From positions 28,457,405-28,521,404 of the forward strand of contig CM044322.1 in the NCBI GenBank assembly GCA_024291935.2: a DNA stretch of 64,000 bases. Reading direction: 5' to 3'. Below, in pieces: positions 41,801-53,500 of this stretch. This DNA comes from Okapia johnstoni (taxonomy: Eukaryota; Chordata; Mammalia; Artiodactyla; Giraffidae). The position numbers and the translations under genes are program-made. The notes beneath the pieces were generated by a model. It did no database searches, was not told the DNA's origin, and worked only from the letters and a program-made list of their open reading frames with translations. Each line of letters begins with the position of its first letter. Positions within the stretch are counted from its first letter, which is position 1.

Positions 41801-44497
41801 GCCAGGTTCAGTGTGTCTGCCCTCACCCAGCAGTTTCTGCACTTGCCCTGGTGCCCAAAGGGTTGGGGGAAGGGGTGCACCAGCTCTGGGGTCACCTGGG
41901 GAGCTCACAGACTGCTGGGCACCAAGACACACTGGGGAGCAGTCTGGATTGGCCTAGAGGCCCTGGCTGTGCAACACAGCCTGGCTCCAGGAGCCCAACC
42001 TGGATGGGTGGTGTCTGGGAGAGTTGCTGGACAGTCAGAGGGGCCTCCTAGAGGCGGGGGCACTGCAGCTGCATCTAAGGTGAGGTGAAGGGAGGGACAA
42101 GGCGGGAAGGATCTGAGGACCTGGTTATGGAATGGCTGCAGGCATGAAAGTGCCAGCCTGGTCCCCCTGCCCTCAGGGCCTGGATGTGTGGGATGGAGCC
42201 CAGAATACAGGCGAGGGTCCCAGCTCAGGCCCCAGCTGACTGGGCCATCTCCTAGGCCTTAGCACGAGGGTGGCCAGGGGTCATGAAACACCGTGAACCA
42301 AGCATGTGCTCAGACTCCTGGTGCCTGACAACACCCCTTCTCCACATGGCACAGGCTCCCCTTATCCCCAGGTACCTGGCAGAACGGGGGTGGGGGGAGG
42401 GGGGCGGGAGGTTCTTACCTGAGGCAAAGATGGCCAGAGAGAGGTAGGCGATGGCCTCCTTGGTGTGGGCCCCGCCCTCGGCCCCTCCTGGTCGTGCCCG
42501 CAGGATGGCCAGGGCCCTCGCGTGGCAATGGCCCCAGAGCAGCTGCCGGTCCTCGTGACAGAAGACGGCCAGGGCGGACTGGAGGCAGGCCGTGTCCCCG
42601 GACTGGACCACCTTCTTCACCAGCTGCAAGGGAACGGGTGTCACCACTGGGTCCTCTCTGAGGCCCGCCCAGACAGCTCCACCCCTATCCTTCGCTCAGG
42701 GATGAGGCTTGCAGGGGCGTGGCAGGCAAAGGCGTGGCTCATGGGGGCGTGGCTCTCGGGGGAGGGACTTCAGGCTGGGGTGGTGGTGGTCTTAGCCTCC
42801 TTGAGCCGCACCGCCTCCTCCTCCATTACCCGCAGGCAGAGATCTGGCCTCACGGACCTGCGCACGGCAGATCTGAGAAAGTTCAGGGAAAGCGGGCTTT
42901 CAAATTAATAAAGTGACAGAGGCCCGGGGAGTCCTTCAGAAGGCACCAGGAGGGACCCTGGGACCTGTCCCTGCTCTGGGCGGAGTGAGTGGGGAGGGGG
43001 CGGAACATAACTTCACAGAGACCGAACAATGCTGCCCCTGCCCACTGCACTTGTGTGGACGCCGGTCCCAGAGCAGGACCGGCAGGACCCAGAGCATCCT
43101 TCCCTCCCACCCTTATGTCCCAACTCAGGGCGACCAGAGCCCAAAACAGGCCAGAGGGGAAGAAGGAGGCGGACAGCTTCCACAGCCCTGCCCCAAAGCC
43201 TGACATCTTTCCCCCGGGAACATGATCTGCCCTCACAGGACCTGAGGGAGGCGAAGTCACACTGCTCCTGGGAGCCAAGTGGTCTCTGAGTGAGGAGAGA
43301 AGGCTGGAGGGCCTGGGGGCTCCTCTGCTGCTCCTCCACCCTGGGACAGGGTCACCAGCAAGCCTAGTTTACTTGGGAGATTTGGGACTAAGCTCCGCTG
43401 ACACTCAGCTCATGGCTTTTTCTTCATAACAACAAAGGCAAATACAGAGCACTACTGCATGATGGAGGTTGGCTGGACCCTGGGGTACCTGCTGCAGCTA
43501 ATTCTCATGAGAATCTGAAAGGCCAGGGTACAGTTGAGGAGACTGAGGGTCAGAGAGGTGAGGACCTGCTGGAGGTGGCAGAACTGGGGCTGAGACAAGC
43601 TGTGCCTGGGACAAGCTGGGGCTGGGACAAGTCTGGGTGCAGGGTGTTGAATGAGGGGCCAGTGGGGGCCTGGTGCCCTCCACAGCAGTGTGCCCTGTGT
43701 CGAGCTGCCCTGCTGTGGCCCACCGGGGCCCTCTCACCTGGTTGGCGTCATAGGAGAATCCCCTCCGGAGCTGCAGCAGGGCCAGCCGCGCCAGCACAGG
43801 GGCCGCCTGAGGCCTCTGGGAGAGGGCCGCCAGCAGGGCCTTGTGGGCATCGTCCAGGCAGCCCAGGCAGTACAGGGCATCAGCTGCCAGGAGGCGTGAA
43901 GCCTCATCCTCCGTGTCCAGTTCTGTCAGGAGCGTGGCCAGGTGGTGCACGCCGTGGGCGTCCCTGTGGAGAGAGCATCTAGGGGAGAGCTGACCCTTCC
44001 CTACACCCCTTCCATCTGCCCAGGAGGTAGGCTGCAGGCAAATCCTACCTCCTGCACCTTGTCCAGGCAGCTCCCTTCCTGCTACATCTCAGAGACCAGG
44101 TTTCTGCAGGAGGGCCCCGGCTCATGCTGGCTGCAGAGCCCGGAGCTGCCCTTTCTGACCCTCTCCCGCCCTGTGGGGCAGGCATTTCACAGATGAGGAA
44201 GTGAGGCTGTATGCTGACCCCCAGCCCACTCTGCCCTAGTTTTCTTTTCTGCAAAAACAGCTAACAGTGTTGGCCTTGCAGGGCTCAGGTGTGTGGTCGG
44301 CAAAGCTGCACTTGTAATGACCCTGGGGCCCTCTTGGGAATGAGCATGAGCTCCTACTGGGACACAGCTGGAGCCTGGAATTTGATGGTTCCCAAGAGAA
44401 CAGATATAAAGGGCCCCAAATCTCCTAGAAGAAAATTCTTCCTCACCAGCAAATCAAAGCGATGCAAATGAAGGAACCAGTGTGGGGCCCAGGAAGC

Positions 44498-44531
<34 letters not shown>

Positions 44532-47500
44532 TGTAGGGATAAGGATGCCAAATACACCAGGGACCCCCCAGCTCAGTGTTGTTAGTTTTGCTAAAACACC
44601 TTCTCACCACCTCCCAGCAACCAGAGAAATGCCAATCAAAACATCTGCAGGTTCACCCACTGGACTGCTGAAGAAATTTGCAGAAGGAGCATCAGGGCTG
44701 GAGCATGTGGTCTGATGGGCAGGTGGGCAGCTCCAAGGTCAAGGGCCTCACAGGGAGCCTTGCCCTCTGACCCCAGAACTCAGCTTCTGTCGAATCTTTA
44801 GGGCAGAATAGTCCAAGACTGGATGTTACCTGGGTAGCATTATAACTAAGAGCAGAGGAGCTGGGAATGCCCGAAGCCCTGATGGGATGTTCACAGGATG
44901 AGCTGCCAGGCTGTCTGAGAAAGGTAAATAGCACAAATTCAGTTTTGTGAACTCTATTTTATATGCACAAAGAGAAACAAGGGAATGCAAACACTGGGAT
45001 GATGGGTAAGTTCTGTTTTTTTCATTTCCATTTTTGAGTTTCTAATTTTCTAAGTGCATAATATATCTGCCCTTTGGGACCAAGGGTCCAAGATCTGGGC
45101 CCCAGGACTAAACCCCCCACCAGTGCCTTAGGGAAATCACCTAGCAACTCCCTGCCTCTGTTTACCCATCTATAAAGTGGTAGGGCACACACCCCGACTA
45201 CCTTGGAGTAGACCAGAATGAAGCAGCAGCCCCAGGTGGGTGCGCGGGGCTAGTGTTTACCCTTCCTGCACAGCGGGGCTGTCTGTCTCCTCGGCCTTAG
45301 TCCGGCGGCCCTGCCAGCTCTTGGGTCCTGGCTCTGGCCTCCGCTGCAGCATCTTGCGGCCCTCCTCGCGCAGCACGGTCAGCAGCAGCCCCCGTTGGTT
45401 CCAGGGCACATAGGTCTTGGTGACGAGCAGAGTTTCCTCGGGGCCTAGGCGGCAGGCGGTAACGTAGTCCAGTGCGCCCAGGAAGGCGCTGCCCGCCAGC
45501 ACTCTCAGCAGCCCGCGGCCGCACAGGGCGCGCACGCAGCCGCTCAGGTGCGGCGGTCCCAGCTCCACCACCGCCTGGAAGTCCTCCTGGGCGCTCCCTG
45601 AGTCGCCAGAGTGTAGAGCAGCAAAGCCTCGCAGCGCCATCAGGGGCGCGCTGTCCCCGGCGCGGTCCCCGGAGAGCGAGGGCCGCAGCAAGCGCTCGCA
45701 CAGCGCGCGGGGCGCCCGCCGCGTCCCCGGCCAGCAGCAGGCACTCGGCCAGTCGGGTGCCCAGTGCCGGGCGCGCTCCGGGAGGGGCGACTCGACACAG
45801 GACCCGGAGCGCGCGGGTCACCGGGACCAGCAGCTCACGGCCAGAGTCCTCGCGGAGCTCGAGACGACTCCGCACGGTCTCCTGGAAGTGGGGAGAAGCC
45901 CAGGTCCGCAGCCTCCTGCACTCGGGCGTACAAGCGCTCCCGGTCCCCGGCGGAGAGCACGGCCTCGAGCTGCCTCCGAGCCCCTGAGGGGCTCTCGCGG
46001 AAGGCCCGGTGCAGGTCCCGAAGCAGATCTTGGGCCCCGGTGTCTAGGAAAAAGGTCGCTGCAGCGCGAGTGACCAACAGGGTGGCCAGACGCTCACCTG
46101 GGGAGAGAACAGAGGCGTTGGTTCTGTCTGTTGGGCCATGTCCTCTAGGGGCGCCACCTGTAGACTCCAACCCTCCAGTGGAAGTGAAGCATCTCATGAC
46201 AAGCACCTGGAGTCTCTCAGAGGCCAAGGACACGGCATGAAGAGGATGAGGGCTGACAGGAGGCCAGGAGCCCCTCAGAGGGTTCCTGGCCTCTAGAACA
46301 CAGGCTCAATAGTTGTGGCACACAAGCTTAGTTGCTCTGAGGCATATGGGATCTTCCCAGATCAGGGATCGAACCTGTGTCTCCTGCATTGGCAGGTGGG
46401 TTCTTTACCACTGAACCACCAGGGAACCCCGGGGTCAATTTCTGTTGACTTCTTTATCTCCTGACGGTGGCTCACCTTTTATTTTTGTTTCTTTGTATGT
46501 TTAGTCATTTTAAAAATTGTACACTAGACATCTGGTTGATTTTTTGTAGAGACTCTGGGTTCAGTTATGTTTCTTTGAAGAGAGTTGAATTTTGTTTTAG
46601 CAGGCAATGAATGTTCATTGGAAGGACTGATGTTGAAGCTGAAACTCCAATACTTTGGCTACCTGATGCGAAGAGCTGACTCATTTGAAAAGACCCTGAT
46701 GCTGGGAAAGATTGAAGGCAGGAGGAGAAGGGGACAACAGAGGATGAGATGGTTGGATGGCATCACCAACTCAATGGGAGATGAGTTTGAGTAGACTCTG
46801 GGAGTTGGTGATGGACAGGGAGGCCTGTTGTGCTGTGGTCCATGGGGTTGCGAAGAATCGGACACGACTGAGTGACTGAACTGAATTGAAACTGGCTAGG
46901 ATCAAACTCCAAATTCTGTCTTCTCAAGTGGGCAGCAGCTGAAAATCCCATTTAGTTCTTGCAGCTTCCAGCTGTTACTTTTTCAGGCCACCCAGTTTCT
47001 TGTGTGTGCAGGTCAGTGGACAGCCAAGGATTTAAGTGGATTTAATATACAGATTTAATCTCCTTGCAAGGAGACCAAACCAGTCATTCTTAAAGGAAAT
47101 CAACCCTGAATATTCATTGGAAGGACTGATGCTGAAACTGAAACTCCAATACTTTGGTCACCTGATGAGAAGAGCTGACTCACTGGAAAAGACCCTGATG
47201 CTGGGGAAGATTCAAGGCAGGAGGAGAAGGGGACGACAGAGGATGAGGTGGTTAGATGGCATTACTGACTGGATGGACATGAGTTTGAGTAGGCTCTGGG
47301 AGTTGGTGATGGACAGGGAAGCCTGGAGTGCTGTAGTCCATGGGGTCATGACTTAGTGACTGAACAATGAAGAACAGTAATACATGGATTTGGGGTCTTA
47401 CCTCTTTTCCTACCTGAATGTGGCTCTCTCCTTTTTAGGATTTCCCCTCTAACTTTGCAACTACTTTTCTCATCCCTAGTTTCTTTCATATGACATCTCA

Positions 47501-50500
47501 AATGAGTAAAATGGCAACTTGCTGTCCTATGTGGATTGAGGAGTCAAAAAGCTGCAAAACTACAAATCTCACCTTGTGTAGTCTTCATCTTTTAGGGTCA
47601 GTCTCTGGTTTCTGCCTGCATTTTGTCACTGTTCAACTGCCAAATATTTGCAGTTTATATTTTGCCCCAATTTTATAGTTATCTGTGGGGCACGCAATTT
47701 AGTTCAGCTAGTTCAACATTATTGAAATCCACAATCTTTTATTGTTAGATTAAAAAAATTTTGACAATCTGGTGGTGAGGGAATATAACATGCTATATAA
47801 TATTACCACTGTTGTTTTAATTTTCATTTTCCTGATTGCTGGTGAGGCTCATTTATTTAAAAATAGTTTCCTGCCAATCTGGTGGGTAGAGAAAGCGGTA
47901 TCTCATTGTTTTAATTTGCATTTGTATCATTACTATGATGTTGAATATTTTCCACATGTTTATTAGCCATCTGTGTTTTCTCTTTTGGGAAATGCATTTG
48001 CCAGTTCTTGTACTGGATTTTTTCTCCCTTATGGATATGTAGGAATTCTTCAAATACTCTGGGTACTCATCTTTTACCCACTGAATATTTTGCAAATATT
48101 TTCTCTCTGTTGTGGATTGTCCTCTCATTTTCTACAATTATGGGAAAAATAGAAGTTTAAAAATTTCAATTCAATCAAATGTATCAAATTTTTCTTTATT
48201 GTTTCCATTACTTTGGCATCTTAAGAAGCCTAGCTGTACACAGAACCTTAAGATATTCTCGCATATTTTCTTTTAGAAAATGTAAAGTTTAGCTGTTAAC
48301 ATAATTCACCTGGAATTTACTGTTTTTGCATGGTTTGAGGTAGAGAATCAGTACTATGCATTGAATCATGGTCCTCTTTTCTCCCCTATAACTTTGCAAT
48401 GCTCACTCTCATATATTAAGTTCCAGATAATTATAGGTCTGTTTCTGGCCTCTCTAATTTTCTTCAGTTCATCTATTCCTTAAGTCAATATCTTTCTGTA
48501 TTGATTAGTATAGCTTTGTATTAACTGGTAGAGAAAATCCTATACCACTGTCTTCTTCTCCATCTTCTCCTCTTCCCACTCCCCTTCTCTTTCTGCTCTT
48601 ACTCCTTCTTCTTTGTCTTGTCTAGTTTTGGTCCTTTGCTCTTCTACTATCATATCAAATATTTCTACCATAGACATTGGCTATCTCTCTGCTTACAGAG
48701 GCATTATTTATTCTCTTGTAATAAAGTTTTACAGTGTTCTCCATAAAGTCATATGACTCATTGAAATAAATTATTTTCTTTTGCTACAGTAAAAGGTGTA
48801 CTTTAAAACCATTAAGCTCCTGTTCATTGCTGGTGTCTATAAACATAAATACTTTTTGTATCTCCTGTTAAATTCTACTCCTATATCTAATACATTTTTG
48901 TTGTTTCTGTTGGGGTTTCTACATAGCTAATCATATTGTCTGAAATAATGGTTGCTTTATCTCTTCCTTTCTAGACTTATTATTTCCCCTTATTGCATTG
49001 GCTAGCATCTCTACTGCAGTGATGTATAAATGGGGGAGTGGGCAGCCAGCACATTCTTGGTTCTAAAATATCACCATTAAGTATGATATTTTGGTAGGTT
49101 TTGATAGATTTTATCTTTTCCATTTAAGTAAGTTTGCTTCTATTCCTGTTGTTTAAATTTTGGAGATGTTAAATATTATAAAATACTTTCCCCTAATTTA
49201 TTCTCTAATTTCTTTTTTCTTCCATTAATGAATGTTGTAAATTATATTATTATGGAAACATAAGCCTATAAGTCCTGTATTATTTAAGTCAGTTTTGGCT
49301 AAAGGATGCATCAAAAACCAATGCTTTGACTCAGTATGCAGTTATATCAGCTACCGTTGCTGTGTAACAAATTGCCACAAAACAACTGTTTTCTATTTGC
49401 CATGATTCTTCTTCAATTTGGGCTGAACTGGCAGTTCTGTTGGTCTTACCTGGGATCACTCCTATGGCTGAAGCCATCTGGTGGCTCGACTGGGCAGGCA
49501 GGTATAAGGTGGCCACACTCACATGTCTGGGGTGTTGTTGTCAGCCATGGGCTGAGCCTCCCTCCTGGTGTGTGCCCTCGTGATTCACTAGTTACCCTCT
49601 GTGCATGGCACTGGGGAGGTACCAGGAGGATGGAGATGGAGCCTGGCTTCCAGAACCACACAACATCACTTCCACTGTTTTCTGCTGGTCCCAGCTAATC
49701 TCAAGGCCAAGCCAACTCTGTTTTCATGCTGGGTGAACCATGGCTATGTCTCTCACCTACCCCAGTAGTTCTTAAAGAGGAATCTTGAACAAACAGGACA
49801 CAGCTGCCAGGGAATTTCCAAAGATAAGCAGTCAGGAAACTTCGACCCCTGGGAGATGTGACTCTCGTTCTGTATCTTGTCCTCACATATGTGTCCTCAC
49901 GAGTGTCCCTGTATTGTTGTTGTTGTTCAGTCGCTAAGCCATGTCCAACTCTTTGTCACCCCATGGACCATGGACTGTAGCATGCCAGGCTCTCCTGTCC
50001 TTCACTATCTCCCAGAGTTTGCTCAGATTCATGTCCATTGAATTGGTGATGCCATCCAACCATTTCATCCTCTGTTTCCCCTGTCTCCTCCTGCCCTCAA
50101 TCTTTCCCAGCATCAAGGTCTTTTCCAATGAGTCGGCTCTTCACATCAGGTGGCCATAGTATTGGAGCTTCAGCTTCAGTATCAGTCCTTCCAACAAATA
50201 TTCAGGATTGATTTCCTTTAGGATTGACTGGTTGGATCTCCTTGCAGTCCAAGGGACTCTCAAGAGTCTTCTCCAGCACTACTATTCCCTGTATCTCCAC
50301 CTACTAAGAAGGACTGAGGATACTCCCAAATATGGAAGACTTTGTTCAATGTTTCCAGGGACTTCGGATAAGTAGCGTTGAGAATAGAATGCATTTGTTA
50401 TAGGAATCTGCATTTGTAAAAAGTCTGTTATAGCAAAATGTATTCATTCACATAGTAAGCCATGCTTGTGCGGGTGTGATAAGGTGGCTCCCAGTGATGT

Positions 50501-53500
50501 AAGTGATTTTGGCCTAATTAAGGTGGTGATTTGTAGGGAAGGTTCTCCTGTCCATGTCATAACCCAGGCAGGACAGACAGCTTCCTGCCGTCTCTAGGGG
50601 GTGGGGAGCAGAGTTTTTCTAGAACATGTTCCTCGAGGCTGCGGCCCATTGGAGGTTCTGGATTTCTGTAGGGGCTCTGTTTTTTTGTGCTAAGTTGCTT
50701 TAGTCGTGTCTGACTCTTTGCAACCCAGTAGACTGTAGCCTGCCAGGCTCCTCTGTCCATGGGATTCTCCAGGCAAGAATACTGGAGTGGGTTGCCATTT
50801 CTTTCTTCAAGGAGTCTTCCCAACTCAGGGATTGAGTCCAGATCTCTGCATTGCAGGTGGATTCTTTACTGATTGAGCTGCCACGGAACCCCAGTACATC
50901 CAGGTTGTCACTGGTTCTTCTGACCAACTGGCTACAAATCAAGGTTCCTCTGAACACCTCTTTGTTTAGTCGCTCACTCCTGTCCAACTCCTTGTGACTC
51001 CATGGACTATAGCGCCAGGCTCCTCTGTCCACAGAATTCTCCAGGCAAGAATACTGGAGTGGGTTGCCATGCGCTCCTCCAGGGGATCTTCCTGACCCAG
51101 GGATAGAACCTGAATCTTCTGCATTGCAGAAGAGGCAATGCCTTAGGTGCCCACTGAGGCACCTGCAGGGGCTCTACTGGCCATTAAAATGAAAGACTTG
51201 CCCCTCACCCTGGGAGTTGCTGAACGACCCCAGCTCACAGGCCACTGTGTTTTTGTGCTTTGGGCACCAAGGGCCTCCTACTCAGGATTCTGTTGTGACT
51301 CTGTTGAGCATTTTTAGGTCATTGATAGTAGGAGGACTGCAGGGTGTCTGCTCTGGCATATTCCTAGAAAGAAATCTGCTCACTTTTCAGTTCTGTTTGG
51401 TCCCCATCTCACCTTGGCATCACCAGGAGCCTCTCAGTCACACTGGACAGACATGCCCCGCCCCCTCTGCAAGGATTTGGCAGAGGCAGCTCTTCATCTC
51501 ATAAACGCAGATGTCATCACCCTGCGGGCTCCCGAGTTCCCTCCTTCTTCTTGTCTTCCTATCCCCTTTGCTGGGTCCTTTTTTGTGGGGATCAGTGTGG
51601 TGGGCAGTTAGCAGCACATGAGGGCCAAATTCCAGCCTCTGTGAACACTCCGAGTACCCTTGGTGGCCCCATCAGTGGAGTGGATATGCCTGCACCCAGC
51701 TTCCAGCGGTGCTGTGCTGTGTGGTGCTGTGTGAAAATGCTTCTCATACCCAAAGAGTGGATCTGCCCATGGAGTGGCAGCTCCCAAGCCCCCACCTCTA
51801 GGTGTCCAGCTGCCCCACCCTGTCCTGGGGGCTCTCCCGATCTGGACCATGACCATCAATCTCTTCTTGTGTGGATGATCCCCAAACACCTTGAGACCAT
51901 GCCCCTGGGATCTCACGGTTCACGTGTCCAGCTGCCTAAGGACATATCCAATTGATGGGCTCAAGGAACATTTTGGAAGAACTTAGTGGGTGATTGGAGA
52001 GCACTTAGTGGTGACACCATTTTCAGGGTTTGATACACAATTTCACTGAATCTGCCCAGTAACCTTCAGAAGCGGGTGCGACCACCACCCCCACATGTGC
52101 ACAGGGAGGCCAGCGGGTGGCAGGGAGTTGGGAGTGGAGTGACAGGCTGGTGCGTGGCTCCCGGGTACTCCTAACCATGGCCCCACTACTTCCGCCCCCA
52201 CAAGAGGAAGGACCAAGCAAAGGGGCCGGGCAGGAGCAGCATCTCAAACTGGGGGTGTCTCCAGCCCCTGAGGCCCCCTTTCCTATCTGCTCCTCTCCAT
52301 CCTCTGCTATCTAGTTGCTGAAAGTGAACTCTTAAAGTCATTCTCGATCCTTCCCTGTGCCCCCCTCCTCCCCCTGTCACTACATCCGGTCAGTCTTATC
52401 ATTTCTGTCTCAGTGATAACTCAGACCTGGACAGCATCCAGCCTCTGGCAGTTTCTCTTCTCAGTCTGGCCCTCAGGACATGCTCTGTGCACAACAGAGG
52501 AGACTTGAAAAATGCAACTCAAAGCACCTCACTCCAGTTTAAAACCTCCCTGACTTCTTGCTGCTCTGAGGAGAAAATCCAAAGTCAGCCAGAGGGCTTA
52601 GCCGCGGCTACTGCCTTTAGAGCCTTCTGTTGCCCTCTGCCCCCACCCACAGCCCCCTGCCAGCCATGCTGGATCCATTCAGTGGCATAGGCACCCCAAG
52701 TTATTTCTCACATTCTGTTTCTGCTGCCAATCCTTCAGTCTCAGCTCAAATGATGCCTCCTCCAAGAAGCCTTCCCTGACCAGCAGGCTAAAAGAGCACC
52801 TCGCATAGTTGCACAGTGCTTTCTCAAAGCACAAAGTTTGTTTTTTTTCCTTGGTGCTCTGTAAGGTCAGGGGCCTGTCTGTTTTGTCACTGTGGTGTTC
52901 CCAACCCCAGCACAACCCCCACCCCCACCATAAGAAGGACTTAACCAAGCAGTGAAGTGACAGCAGGAGCAACTTTCGACCTGGTCCTTGGTGGGTGTGA
53001 AGGGTATGCCTACCTTGGGGTCTGCAACCTGTTGGGGCAGCCTCCAGGGCCCGACTGCAGGCTGCCCGGCAGTCCTCATACCTGCCATGCTGCAGCAGGG
53101 CTTCAGGCGACGGGGTGATGCTCCAGATGCCCCCAGGGTCCAAGGCTGCAAGGAGTCCCTGGCAGTTGGTCACCTGTTGGCTGGCACTGTCCCCAGCCTC
53201 TTGATGCTTGGAGATGTAGTCCTGGAGGGCTCTGACCAGAGCAGGGAGGTAGGGCTGCTGATGCGTGTGAACAAAGGCCACAGTCCGGTCGGCGCTCTCC
53301 ACGAAGGCCTGGATGTAGTCGGCCACCCCAGTGTGCACCTGTGTTCCGGACAGGACCCAGGCCAGGGCACGGGTCAGCTGCAGCTCCAGGCTCTGCTGGG
53401 AGTGGGCGTCCAGCAGGACCCCGCAGCGCCGCACCACTTCCCCATGGTGCCCGTGTGCCAGCAGGCTGGCCAGGGAGTGCAGGGCTGCAACAGGGTGGTC

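Noticed and set aside
45297..45875. 192-codon frame in TTC34 exon 2 as an independent gene
   Set aside because: Only its first third looks like TTC34 TPR sequence; the rest is an arginine-rich shifted reading of the same exon.
46141..46165. possible CTCF site (CTAGGGGCGCCACCTG)
   Set aside because: It differs from the CTCF consensus at key positions on both strands.
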